Assembly: GCF_000020005.1 (NCBI RefSeq)
Contig: NC_010718.1
Coordinates: 2,376,001 to 2,440,000, forward strand
DNA from: Natranaerobius thermophilus JW/NM-WN-LF
GTDB taxonomy: Bacteria; Bacillota; Natranaerobiia; Natranaerobiales; Natranaerobiaceae
DNA length: 64,000 bases
Reading direction: 5' to 3'
Shown here in pieces: positions 44,965-53,620 of the stretch. Every line of letters begins with the position of its first letter. The stretch's first letter is position 1. The notes under the pieces were generated by a model, which did no database searches, was not told the origin of the DNA, and saw nothing but the letters and a program-made list of their open reading frames with translations. Position numbers and translations under genes: made by a program.

Positions 44965-45719
44965 AGCTTAGGTTTAATTCTATCTGTATGACAGTAAAAA
45001 TATTTTTGGGTACGATGAGCACGGCCCACCAGGGTAATTCCAGCTGTTTCAGCAATTTCCAAAGCCATTGAAGTAGGAATACTTCGAGTAGCCACCAAAG
45101 GAAATCCTGCACCCAAGGCTTTAAGAACCATATCCGAAGATAACCTGCCCGTTGTAATTAATGCTAATTTTCCGGACTCATATCCTTTGAATAATGTTGT
45201 TCCTAGAAGTTTATCAATAGCATTGTGTCTACCTACGTCCTCTTGGACTGTCAATACACCGGACTCATTCACTAAAGCTGCCGAGTGTAGGCCTCCGGTT
45301 CTCTGGTATTCTACTGCCTGGCGATGCATTTCTGTAAAGGCCTCTTTTAAAACGGTCTCACTAAGCTCAAAGTTGGAATCAATCTTACGATTGACAATGT
45401 TCTCATTGTTTATAGCACTGCCACTTCCACAACCTGATGCGATGACTTTTCCAAGGGACAAGTCTTGTTCAGGCAATTCCTTGCCAATTTTAACATAAAT
45501 TTTACGCATGTCATCACAGGCTCCGATCATGTGGATATCAGCTATGGATGTAATCATTTGCCTTGCCAGTAAATGACCAACGGCTAGCTGTTTTAATTCT
45601 TTGGGGGTACACATAAAAGTTGTTAAATGCTGGTCATTTACTATTAAATCTACAGGGCGTTCCTCACTTACTGGTAGTTCTATTCTGTTAATAGTCGAGC
45701 CCCCCTTTAACTGTATCAT
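44943..45719 (-). CDS. fdhD: FdhD-family sulfurtransferase for pterin-enzyme maturation
   Basis: 258 residues. FdhD passes sulfur to the molybdenum or tungsten cofactor of formate dehydrogenase-type enzymes. TTGRLSSDMVLKALGAGFPL and ESGVLTVQEDVGRHNAIDK are family signatures. The active loop reads SGCGSGS (C97), so the second Cys of the common CxxC is replaced by Gly. Gap to the YdhW-like gene is 6 nt, and it lies at the end of the AOR operon, which suggests it serves the tungsten oxidoreductase or a distant formate dehydrogenase. Confidence 0.88.
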   Translation of the reverse strand: MIQLKGGSTINRIELPVSEERPVDLIVNDQHLTTFMCTPKELKQLAVGHLLARQMITSIADIHMIGACDDMRKIYVKIGKELPEQDLSLGKVIASGCGSGSAINNENIVNRKIDSNFELSETVLKEAFTEMHRQAVEYQRTGGLHSAALVNESGVLTVQEDVGRHNAIDKLLGTTLFKGYESGKLALITTGRLSSDMVLKALGAGFPLVATRSIPTSMALEIAETAGITLVGRAHRTQKYFYCHTDRIKPKLKEGKQS

Positions 45720-45725
45720 ATTAGC

Positions 45726-46334
45726 CTAGCCTTTAAGACGATACTCTATGTTATCGGCTAATTTAGCTGCATACCTCTCATTCATGTGTTGTTCGGAGTA
45801 CAAGTATTTAACTCCGTTAAAGGATGTCACTGATTTAATGTCTTGAAAGTCAGGATGCTTTTGCATATCTGACAGGATATCTTCAATTTCCTGTTTGTTC
45901 ATAAAAAAGGGAAATTTGTGAAACAAATTAATATTAGTCGGTCTGGGATACTTTTTACAATCTCGCCTTACTATTTCTGCCATCAAAGAAGGGTTGTCTC
46001 CTTCTTCTAGCTTAATTAACATATTAGCATATTCCGAAGTCATATACAATTCACTGATAAAGTACATTCCTTTAGCACCCTGTAATAATTTGATATCTTC
46101 ATTTTCCTCTGATTCTTTTATGGATATCAGTAGCTTCTTTGGTGTTAATTGATCACTTGAAAACTTATTTGGGGTATCCTCATTAGCTTGTAAGGAATTT
46201 TCAGAGGATGTCTCCTTTGTTAAGAGGGGGTCTATCAATGTGGCAGATTGGGTAAGGGTGCCCTTTTGTGAATTGTCTCGGATTTTTGTCACTATATTTT
46301 GTAATTGTTCATGAGATAAATTGGCAGCAGTCAA
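45726..46334 (-). CDS. AOR-associated protein, positional YdhW counterpart
   Basis: 202 residues from TTG 46334, which has AAAGGGGG six bases upstream; longer frames cross a G/C hairpin. Two similar segments, KGMYFISELYMTSEYANML and GVKYLYSEQHMNERYAAKL, indicate an internal repeat, each after a helical stretch. No cofactor motif is seen. Ferredoxin-AOR-this gene follows the order ydhY-ydhV-ydhW of E. coli, where the third protein is also about 200 residues and of unknown function. Homology is inferred mainly from position and size. Confidence 0.5.
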   Translation of the reverse strand: MTAANLSHEQLQNIVTKIRDNSQKGTLTQSATLIDPLLTKETSSENSLQANEDTPNKFSSDQLTPKKLLISIKESEENEDIKLLQGAKGMYFISELYMTSEYANMLIKLEEGDNPSLMAEIVRRDCKKYPRPTNINLFHKFPFFMNKQEIEDILSDMQKHPDFQDIKSVTSFNGVKYLYSEQHMNERYAAKLADNIEYRLKG

Positions 46335-46425
46335 GTTTATCCCCCTTTGATTTTCAGTGTTTTGTAAAACCAACATTTTCATACGTAAAATCGTTTTTGC
46401 TTTTAATGTGAAATGAAACAGATAA

Positions 46426-46443
46426 GGGGGGCTAGCGCCCCCC
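46426..46443 (-). other. G6C hairpin between the AOR gene and its downstream gene
   Basis: GGGGGGC (46426-46432) and GCCCCCC (46437-46443) with a 4-nt loop. In the intergenic space on the minus strand it could be a partial terminator or RNA-stability element reducing expression of the downstream genes relative to AOR. Confidence 0.55.
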
Positions 46444-46511
46444 GAATTTAAAACCATGTAATACTAAGTACACCAAAAATACTAAGTATACATTAAACGT
46501 ATTTGTTTAGC

Positions 46512-48614
46512 TTAGCTTGGAAGTAATCCTTGTTCCTCTAGTTCATCGGCTACATATCCTAAATCTAGTTCTTCTAAACATTCTCTAGTCGGAGCACCTG
46601 TTTCTTCATCCCAGCCCATTTCTTTATAGAATAAAGTAAGTGCTTTTTGCATATCGTCTCTATCCATCTTGATAGTTCCTTCTTCAAAGGGTTCCATATC
46701 CGGATCCATATCAAATACCCAATCACTGATAACATCGTGTTCGTTTCTCATGTCAGCGGTGTCCATCTGCTTAACAGTCAAGGCCCTATGCAGTGTAAAC
46801 ATTCTTTCTCCAAGTCTGTCCAATTCTTCTTCAGTATATTCTTCACCAGTAGCAACACTTAAGAATTTAGCTTCTAAAGCAGTGTCGCCACGATAATCCC
46901 ATTCTTTTCTTGGTGAAGCATGCATTGGCCACATCCAGTTACAGAGAGTTAAGGAATCATGAAGTAAGTTTCGAATGATGCTCCACTTTGCATATTTAGC
47001 CTTATATTCATTTACTGGTGTGTAATCAGCCGGTGGATCAATGGCATCTTTGGAGCCCACAATTTCTTCTACAATTTCTTCCTGAATTTCATGAGGAAGA
47101 CCGCTTCCCTGCAAGTTAACATGAGTGTGTAACTGGGCGTCTCTGTTAAACATACAGTTGATAAGTGCTCCTACCTGACCATATGTCTCATTGGAATGAT
47201 GCTGTGGATATCCGAATTTGTAGTTCCAAACAGAGAATAAGCCATAGTCATCTCCGTGCCAGTAATCGTCACCGAATTCCCATTCTGTCGCTACCCAATA
47301 GGAACCTTTGCCCATGGTCTCTCCAAATTTCCCTTCTTTAAAGGCAATACGGCGGTAAAAGTCTTTCAAGAAAGCTGGATCGCCATCTTCAAGTAAATCC
47401 CAGGGGATTTCTTCATATTCTTCTTCAGGAAGTACTTCTTCAAGTATACCATTTTCATAGGCATATTCGAAGTCCGCTACTATCAAGCAGTAGTTATCCC
47501 AGATACCATAATCATCTACCAAGTGTTTACCTAGTGTTCTGGCCATAAAGTCTCCTTCATCACTAGTTCCTTTAATCATCATTCGAGCAGGAGTGGCCCA
47601 CCCTACACAAGTATTACCTGAGTATCTAGAATAACCATGTTCTTCTAGCTGAGGGAACTCTACCCTTGCATGACATCTTACAGGGCAGGCATGGCAACCT
47701 CCCATTCTAACAGTATACTTCTCGGCAATGTCACCTGCATCAAATACAGCTTTTTGACATCTATAGCCGAGGCTATTAACATCATCGGGATGACATTCAC
47801 CTGTTTCTACCGGTGGATCAGCTGCTCCCCAGTATAAACCTGGCTTCCCTGTCCATCTACTGCCAGGATCATAATGTTCAGCCCATGGTAAAGGAGAGTT
47901 GGGAACTACATGCTGGTTGTTGGATCCAATGACTTTATTCATTTTTTGTTGTAGTTCACGCCACTCATTCTGGTCACCTGCTATATTAACAGGTTTAGTC
48001 CCGCGAATACCAATGGCTTTTAAGTTTTTTGAACCCATAACTCCACCATGGCCACCTGCAGAATGACTAAAGCCAGTCATTATGGTAGACATGTTCACCA
48101 TGTTTTCTCCAGCTTGTCCAATAGCGGCTACCTGGGCTGCTTCTCCCATGGCATTGTTGATTTCTTGAGTGGCTCGATAAGTACCATTTCCCCAAATACT
48201 ATCAGCCTCTTCAATAAATACATCATCATTTTCAATTCTCAACCATACTGGTTTGTCAGCCTTACCTTCTATAATGATAGCATCGTAGCCAGCAAACTTC
48301 ATTTCTGGGGAGAAATGTCCACCCATGTGACTGTCAGTTATTGCATTGTAAGGATTCAATGGTGACAGAGAAGTGATATTAGTTCTACCACTACAAGGCA
48401 TTCCTGTACCAGTTAATGGTCCAGCACCAAAAATAATTTTGTTCTCTTCATCGTAAGCTTTTGTACCTTTGGGAACTTCATCCCAAATAACTTTGTAACC
48501 AATACCCATTCCGCCAATATAATCTTTGTAATCTAGGGTGTCTTCCTTAGTTATTTCACCTGTGGAAAGATTCACCCTGAGTATCTTTCCAGCCCAACCA
48601 CCAGGGTTAGTCAT
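46512..48614 (-). CDS. Tungsten-dependent aldehyde ferredoxin oxidoreductase (YdhV-like)
   Basis: 700 residues, full length for the family. Such enzymes hold a tungsten bis-pyranopterin and one [4Fe-4S] cluster and oxidise aldehydes with ferredoxin. The cluster motif is GGCHACPVRC (C-x2-C-x3-C); GWAGKILRVNLSTGEI, GGMGIGYKVIWDE, SGRTNITSLSPL and AGYDAIIIEGKA are N-terminal AOR signatures. ATG 48614 has AAGGAGG 8 nt away. It has no signal peptide, whereas the preceding ferredoxin does. Substrate is unknown; the YdhV branch is uncharacterised. Tungstate uptake genes tupBC lie 4.3 kb away. Confidence 0.92.
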   Translation of the reverse strand: MTNPGGWAGKILRVNLSTGEITKEDTLDYKDYIGGMGIGYKVIWDEVPKGTKAYDEENKIIFGAGPLTGTGMPCSGRTNITSLSPLNPYNAITDSHMGGHFSPEMKFAGYDAIIIEGKADKPVWLRIENDDVFIEEADSIWGNGTYRATQEINNAMGEAAQVAAIGQAGENMVNMSTIMTGFSHSAGGHGGVMGSKNLKAIGIRGTKPVNIAGDQNEWRELQQKMNKVIGSNNQHVVPNSPLPWAEHYDPGSRWTGKPGLYWGAADPPVETGECHPDDVNSLGYRCQKAVFDAGDIAEKYTVRMGGCHACPVRCHARVEFPQLEEHGYSRYSGNTCVGWATPARMMIKGTSDEGDFMARTLGKHLVDDYGIWDNYCLIVADFEYAYENGILEEVLPEEEYEEIPWDLLEDGDPAFLKDFYRRIAFKEGKFGETMGKGSYWVATEWEFGDDYWHGDDYGLFSVWNYKFGYPQHHSNETYGQVGALINCMFNRDAQLHTHVNLQGSGLPHEIQEEIVEEIVGSKDAIDPPADYTPVNEYKAKYAKWSIIRNLLHDSLTLCNWMWPMHASPRKEWDYRGDTALEAKFLSVATGEEYTEEELDRLGERMFTLHRALTVKQMDTADMRNEHDVISDWVFDMDPDMEPFEEGTIKMDRDDMQKALTLFYKEMGWDEETGAPTRECLEELDLGYVADELEEQGLLPS

Positions 48615-48666
48615 CAGCAAAACCTCCTTGTCTGAGAGTGTAGTTTTGACAAGTATTTAACTACGA

Positions 48667-49347
48667 TTATGATAAGACCGATTCATGGTTTCTAATAGGT
48701 TGATCTTTGGACCTATCCTGCCATCTTTCTAAGCTTATAGCACCATTTGGACAGTTAGCAGCACACTGTGGATCACCATGGCACATATGACACTTAGCTG
48801 CCACATTATCATTGGGATCCATAGCAATCATTTCCCAAGGACAAGCATCCACACATTCACCACATCCAACGCATTCATCTTCATCAATAACTCTAGCCCC
48901 TGTTTCAGGATGGCTACCAATTGCGTTTTGGGGGCATACTTCTGCACACATTACTGGTTCTTCACACTGAATGCAAGTTTCTGGTATAATTCTGAAGTTG
49001 CCAAACAATCCCTCTCCATTCCAGAAGCCTAAAGTGGAGCTTTGTTGACCATAATTTTGATTTCGAGCAATTTTGATTCCCGAAACATTCGGGTTGGAAC
49101 TTCCTCGGTTGAAGACTGAGCAAATAGTTTCACACCGGCGACATCCTGAACACCTAGTGGAATCAACTACCAGCATATACTCGGAAGATGATAGATCTTC
49201 GCCGGCCTCAACACTGCTGTCTTTACCACATCCTGATAAACTTAGACCAGCTGCTGTCAAAGCTGCACCGGCACCACTAATTTTTAAGAATTTTCGCCTG
49301 TTAATAGGTGCTTTAATAATAGAAGTAAAAAAGTTGTTTTCTGACAT
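48667..49347 (-). CDS. Tat-exported four-cluster ferredoxin subunit (YdhY-like)
   Basis: 226 residues. A Tat signal NRRKFLK (17-23) with a lipobox LSGC precedes four [4Fe-4S] binding motifs: CSGCRRC, CIQC...C, CVGCGECVDACP and CHMCHGDPQCAANCP. It is the electron-transfer partner of the AOR-like enzyme, to which it is adjacent by 52 bp. A lipoprotein anchor outside the membrane would put the AOR partner there too, perhaps carried along with it by the Tat system (hitchhiking), since AOR itself lacks a signal. Confidence 0.88.
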   Translation of the reverse strand: MSENNFFTSIIKAPINRRKFLKISGAGAALTAAGLSLSGCGKDSSVEAGEDLSSSEYMLVVDSTRCSGCRRCETICSVFNRGSSNPNVSGIKIARNQNYGQQSSTLGFWNGEGLFGNFRIIPETCIQCEEPVMCAEVCPQNAIGSHPETGARVIDEDECVGCGECVDACPWEMIAMDPNDNVAAKCHMCHGDPQCAANCPNGAISLERWQDRSKDQPIRNHESVLS

Positions 49348-49485
49348 AACTATCCCCCTTTTATATAGTAATAATTAAACAGATTAAAGGACGGGTAAAA
49401 ACCACCTCCTAAAAAATATCTATATTTAATGATAGATTTCAATGTTAGTCCAGTGATTGCTATAACTTTCACTATTAAAAGATAT

Positions 49486-49527
49486 AAAATCAAGTGATAT
49501 TTTTGCTAAAAAAATTCACTTGATTTT
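49486..49527 (-). terminator. Terminator after the TatA-like gene
   Basis: 12-bp perfect stem AAAATCAAGTGA/TCACTTGATTTT (49486-49497 and 49516-49527) with T-rich flank on the minus strand; it overlaps the tatA stop and separates two transcription units. Confidence 0.7.
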
Positions 49528-49674
49528 AAATATTTTTCTGATACTATTAAATTCTCTTCCTGCCTTTACTGCCATTTTCCCATACTTAGCTATCTTTTGG
49601 GGCATTCTCCTGCCAAAAAAAGCTGCACCTATAATAAAAGCAATAATTAGCAACTCCGCAATTCCAACTAGCAC
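49516..49674 (-). CDS. tatA: TatA/Hcf106-like protein translocase subunit, 52 residues
   Basis: GTG 49674 with AAAGGGGTG seven bases upstream. The peptide begins with the hydrophobic GIAELLIIAFIIGAAFF, then FGRRMPQKIAKYGKMAVKAG, which is the TatA/TatE pattern (membrane helix, Phe-Gly hinge, amphipathic helix; usual wording FGPKKLPELGRALGK). The tail is basic and short. It lies between the four-cluster ferredoxin gene and the Tat-dependent ferredoxin, so it probably serves the export of that protein. TatC is not in the window. Confidence 0.8.
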   Translation of the reverse strand: MLVGIAELLIIAFIIGAAFFGRRMPQKIAKYGKMAVKAGREFNSIRKIFKIK

Positions 49675-49763
49675 TTGAATTCACCCCTTTAAAACCCAAT
49701 CCCAACTAAACAGCTTTTTTCCTATAACAATTTTTTATTACTTCTTAACCCTTTGTTTATATA

Positions 49764-50765
49764 TTACATGATTTTCCGCTGCATTGTAAACAGTTTTTTT
49801 GAATTTAATATATTTTTAATTTTTCCACCAACTGCAGTTCTTTTCAAAACTTTGGGAGGACAGATATTCCGACATATACCGCAGTTAAAGCATCGCCAGG
49901 GCTTATGAAATAATTCGGTTTCATATTCTCCTGTCTGTAGACTTAATGCCTGGTTCATACAGCTTTTAACGCAAAGCCCACATGCTGTACACTGTGATAC
50001 TACTTTTAACCCACCCAAAGTCAAGGTGTTTTTAGCGGGCAAGTCACTTTCCTGATACTTTTTTAACTGGGCTACTAGTAAGCGCCTACTCTCTGGTAGC
50101 CCGGTTCTATCCCGGGGAATAATATCTTCTGTCACGTCTTGAACAGCTTTAAAAGTATCTTCTCTAAAAACTCGTAATATTTCTCGCCTGGAATAATAAT
50201 AAGTATTGGGTTTCAAATTTTCTTTGCTAGTTATGCTGTTGAAATTGAAATTCAATCCTAAACTATTTATTAAAGTACTGGCTTTTTTCAATGACTTCAT
50301 AAACTGTGGATACATATCAAAGTTTTCACATTCAAAACAATTGCCAAAATAAAAGCTGAGCTGTTGTCCTCCCTGTTCACCTAGTTTTAAGACCAAGGAT
50401 TGTAAAAATTCTCCATCTAATGAGAACAAACAGGGAAAGCTGACATCTACATTGTCAGACTCCATATCACAACCTAGCACCGGTTGTTCTTTCTGAACAA
50501 TTTCTTTAAATTTAGTATGATAGTTGAGGTTTTCCGGTTTAATTGCATGAGTAGGGCAAGCCCCTGCACAAATCCCGCAGCCAGAGCAGTCTTCAGGTGA
50601 TAATAAAACCTTGCCTTTACGCACTTTAATAGCATTTTGTGGACACTTCCGACTACACTTGTCACAGTCCATTAATCTCATCTTATATGAAATACATCGT
50701 TCTTGGATAACTTGTGGAGGATCAACTTTCAACAATTTTTTTAGAAACCAGCGCTGCCATAACAT
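49764..50765 (-). CDS. Four-cluster (2+2) ferredoxin-type protein
   Basis: 333 residues. An N-terminal pair CDKCSRKCPQNAI and CSGCGICAGACPTHAI and a C-terminal pair CTACGLCVKSCMNQA and CFNCGICRNICPPKV each bind two [4Fe-4S] clusters, separated by a domain of about 170 residues with extra cysteines. This is a soluble or membrane-associated electron-wire protein; related ones accompany AOR and formate dehydrogenase loci. ATG 50765 has AGGGTG upstream. It is upstream of the TatA-like gene and downstream of the chaperone-like gene in one unit. Confidence 0.82.
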   Translation of the reverse strand: MLWQRWFLKKLLKVDPPQVIQERCISYKMRLMDCDKCSRKCPQNAIKVRKGKVLLSPEDCSGCGICAGACPTHAIKPENLNYHTKFKEIVQKEQPVLGCDMESDNVDVSFPCLFSLDGEFLQSLVLKLGEQGGQQLSFYFGNCFECENFDMYPQFMKSLKKASTLINSLGLNFNFNSITSKENLKPNTYYYSRREILRVFREDTFKAVQDVTEDIIPRDRTGLPESRRLLVAQLKKYQESDLPAKNTLTLGGLKVVSQCTACGLCVKSCMNQALSLQTGEYETELFHKPWRCFNCGICRNICPPKVLKRTAVGGKIKNILNSKKLFTMQRKIM

Positions 50766-50840
50766 AACGAAAATCACCCTAACCTGATATCTGATATCAA
50801 TTTTCAACTTAAAGCATTTTCAACTTAAAACACTTTTAGA

Positions 50841-51359
50841 TTAACTTCTTGCCAAGTTTAGCAAAAAATCCGCAGTTTTTTCTAGCATTATCTTTCGTTC
50901 TAATTTAGACTGCGCCCCTTGCAGGGTTACTTTTTCTTTAGCTGCTTCGAAGGGAATCTGATTCTCCCGGGCTAATTGATTTATTTCCTCGTCAAGTTCC
51001 TCCGTAGTCGCAGATATATCTTCTTGTTCAGCTATCTTAATAAGCAAAAGTTCCACCTTTAATCTGTATTCGGCTTGTTCAGCCAGTTCCTCTTTAAATT
51101 CATTAATTGATTTGTCTTGTTCTTGTAAATACTCGAATAAATTTTTACCATGATAACGGATCTGTTTTTCCATGTCTTTTAGCATGTCATTTGCCTCTTG
51201 CAATGTCAGTTCCCGGGGGATTTTAATCTGGGAGTCATTCAGTATCGATTCTAAAATCTGATGTTGGCTGTTCTGATAATCTTCTTGACAGCCAATTTGT
51301 TTACAGATTTTACGATAATCACCCAGTTTTATTGAGATATCATATCCCTTATATTTCAA
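50841..51359 (-). CDS. Trigger-factor C-terminal domain-only chaperone-like protein
   Basis: 172 residues from TTG 51359 (GGAGGG ahead). The sequence from IPRELTLQEANDMLKDMEKQ through AEYRLKVELLLIKIAEQE to the end follows the trigger-factor C-terminal domain (IP...ML..., AE.RVK..LVL..IAE.E). The ribosome-binding and prolyl-isomerase domains are absent. It is placed 35 bp behind a methyltransferase and just before the ferredoxin and TatA-like genes, so a dedicated folding role for the redox proteins is inferred. No experimental link is known to me. Confidence 0.72.
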   Translation of the reverse strand: MKYKGYDISIKLGDYRKICKQIGCQEDYQNSQHQILESILNDSQIKIPRELTLQEANDMLKDMEKQIRYHGKNLFEYLQEQDKSINEFKEELAEQAEYRLKVELLLIKIAEQEDISATTEELDEEINQLARENQIPFEAAKEKVTLQGAQSKLERKIMLEKTADFLLNLARS

Positions 51360-51394
51360 CTGAAACCCTCCATTATTGTTTATTATCTATATGT

Positions 51395-52189
51395 CTATAG
51401 ATTTGAATCATCTTTGTTAGCAACAACAATCATCCTGGGAGAATTAATGGAATAAGCTGTTCGCTTAAAGTTGCCGTAAACCTTATGATAGTTCAAGCCG
51501 TTATTTTCTAAGAAAGTCACCATCTCTTTCAGGGTATAGGTTCTCATCCATTGATAATATATCTCTTCTTCCCCATCAGGTGTCTTGAGATACTTTTGGT
51601 TGATAGTGCAGCTGGATTTGAAATCAAATTTAGTTTTACGCAGCCGGGTATAGCCTCCCCTGGTTTTTGTCCAATCCTTTTCATTAAATTCCCTTAATAA
51701 ATTTTCTCTATTAATTACATCTATTATCAGATATCCACCGGGATCTAGAAGATGATAAACACCTGTCAACATATTGTTAAAATCTTGGTCAGTCATATGA
51801 AAGCCTACGGTGGCCAAACAATAAGCTGCTTTAAAATTCGTCTCAAGCTTCAGCTTATGGAGTTTTCTCACATCACCCTGAATAAAGTCAACTTGATCCT
51901 TAACCGAACTTTCACTTGCCCTTCTCTTGCTAGCTTCAACCAGACCATTGCTCAGGTCTAAGCCCATTACTTGATAACCTCTTTTAGCCATTGATATGGC
52001 ATGGCGTCCAGACCCCGAACACAGATCTAATAGCTTGTCCCCGTAAAATAAGTTTATAGCACCTTCTATAAAATTCGCTTCTCGTTCTGTCTGGCTTTCC
52101 GGATATTTTTCGTCCATCATTTCCAAATAATATTTCACATAGAGCTCGTCACTCCAAATATTCTCTGGTTTACTTGTATCAGTCACCAT
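51395..52189 (-). CDS. Class I SAM-dependent methyltransferase
   Basis: 264 residues. SAM-binding motif KLLDLCSGSGRHAISMAKRG, then VMGLDLSNGLVEASK and a C-terminal half with YYQWMRTYTLKEMVTFLEN typical of methyltransferases 11/25-like folds. AGGAGG precedes ATG 52189. The following chaperone-like gene is 35 bp downstream and probably cotranscribed. The methylated substrate is not apparent; a link with the redox cluster is only positional. Confidence 0.8.
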   Translation of the reverse strand: MVTDTSKPENIWSDELYVKYYLEMMDEKYPESQTEREANFIEGAINLFYGDKLLDLCSGSGRHAISMAKRGYQVMGLDLSNGLVEASKRRASESSVKDQVDFIQGDVRKLHKLKLETNFKAAYCLATVGFHMTDQDFNNMLTGVYHLLDPGGYLIIDVINRENLLREFNEKDWTKTRGGYTRLRKTKFDFKSSCTINQKYLKTPDGEEEIYYQWMRTYTLKEMVTFLENNGLNYHKVYGNFKRTAYSINSPRMIVVANKDDSNL

Positions 52190-52291
52190 TTAATCCCTCC
52201 AGGAAAATGATTGTCTATACTAAGTCTATCATGTCTTTTCTTAAAGTTTAAAGCTTTTTAACCCTGTGTTTTAAATCTTGAATATTAACTT

Positions 52292-52816
52292 TTACAGTTC
52301 TTCATCCAGGGGTTCACCGGTATAAATATGGCCAGCTATGCTTTCTGGAATTTCACCTTCGATTTTAAACTGGACTTTATCAATTTCATCAAACTGTACC
52401 AATGTATGAACTATGGATTTGACCAGATTGAGCTCAATTTCCGAACCGTATGCTCCCTGGGTTAATTCTTCTGTGAAATTGGCATAACAAATACCATCTT
52501 CTACATTTATATCTATTAACTCGGTCTCTTCATGAATAATAGTTTCAACTTCTTCAGACTCGGGTCCTTCAAGGAGTAACTCTAACGCCGTTTGGGGAGT
52601 GGCTTCTGATTCTTGGACTTCCCTTTCCTCCTCAGCCAGATGAAAAGCCTTTTCTTTCTGCTCTAGGAAGAATAAAGTAATAATAGCTGTTTCTTCACCA
52701 TTCTCCTTCTCTTTGTCTTCCAATTTTTCTTTTGCTTCCTCACCATTTCCACATCCTGCTGCCAGTAGCAGGGTACCCATTATAACTAATGACAGCAATA
52801 ACTTCCATAACTTCAT
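52292..52816 (-). CDS. GerMN-domain lipoprotein
   Basis: 174 residues. Signal peptide with lipobox LLAAGCGNGE, an acidic linker, then a GerMN domain (TALELLLEGPESEE, the LIDINVEDGICYANFTEEL pattern, and IVHTLVQFDEIDKVQFKIEG). GerM domains act in spore assembly and germination and in cell-envelope lipoproteins. ATG 52816 is 8 nt after AGGGGG; a start at 52822 is too close. Monocistronic and divergent from tupB. Confidence 0.8.
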   Translation of the reverse strand: MKLWKLLLSLVIMGTLLLAAGCGNGEEAKEKLEDKEKENGEETAIITLFFLEQKEKAFHLAEEEREVQESEATPQTALELLLEGPESEEVETIIHEETELIDINVEDGICYANFTEELTQGAYGSEIELNLVKSIVHTLVQFDEIDKVQFKIEGEIPESIAGHIYTGEPLDEEL

Positions 52817-52930
52817 GTTCATAACCCCCTAAATATAATAGATTTTAGTGATCACTCTTCTCCCCTAATTGCAAATGTATTTATATTAACTTATACTTAT
52901 GAAGAGATTGATTTTATGGTGGTGAGAATT

Positions 52931-53620
52931 ATGGATGGTTTTTTAGAAGCATTCCAATTAGTACTTTCTCTTGACAGTGATCTCTGGGAAATTATCATTT
53001 TATCATTACAAGTATCAGGAATAGCCATTGGACTAGCCACCCTTATCGGAGTCCCATTAGGTACTTTTTTGGGGCTCTATATTAAAGGACGTCTATCTTA
53101 TATTTCTGTAATTATTTACACTCTAATGGGTACTCCACCTGTGGTGGTTGGTCTATTTATATTTTTAGTTTTTACTAGAGGCGGTCCTTTAGGACATTTA
53201 GAATTGTTATTTACACCTACTGTCATGATAATTGCCCAAACTATCCTGTCATTACCTTTGATTACAGCATTAACCTTATTAGGCGTTCAGGAAAGAGGAA
53301 AACAGCTACGCGAAGTGGCAATCACCCTGGGCGCAGGTCCTTTAAAAACTGCATGGACTGTAGTGATCGAATCTCGTAATGCAATTTTAGGAGCTATTTT
53401 AGCCGGTTTTGGACGGGTTATTTCCGAAGTAGGAGCAGTTATGCTGGTAGGTGGTAATATAGAAGGACAAACTAGAGTTATGACTACAGCTATTTTGCTC
53501 GAAGTCCGGCGTGGTAATACCGCCCTGGCCCTAGGGCTGGGTTTCATTTTGCTGTTTTTAGCTTTCCTGTTCAATTTCATTCTATACTTTTTACAGGGAG
53601 AGTCAAGATATGGGCGATAA
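52931..53620 (+). CDS. tupB: Tungstate ABC transporter permease
   Basis: 229 residues with five or six membrane helices. The EAA loop is visible as EVAITLGAGPLKTAWTVV, and the C-terminal GGNIEGQTRVMTTAILLEV region is shared with TupB/WtpB. ATG 52931 follows GGTGGTGAG; a start at 52916 lies before that site. It overlaps tupC by 11 nt, so they are cotranslated. The tungstate-binding protein TupA is not in the window. Next to a tungsten AOR cluster, tungstate is the likely substrate. Confidence 0.85.
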   Translation: MDGFLEAFQLVLSLDSDLWEIIILSLQVSGIAIGLATLIGVPLGTFLGLYIKGRLSYISVIIYTLMGTPPVVVGLFIFLVFTRGGPLGHLELLFTPTVMIIAQTILSLPLITALTLLGVQERGKQLREVAITLGAGPLKTAWTVVIESRNAILGAILAGFGRVISEVGAVMLVGGNIEGQTRVMTTAILLEVRRGNTALALGLGFILLFLAFLFNFILYFLQGESRYGR

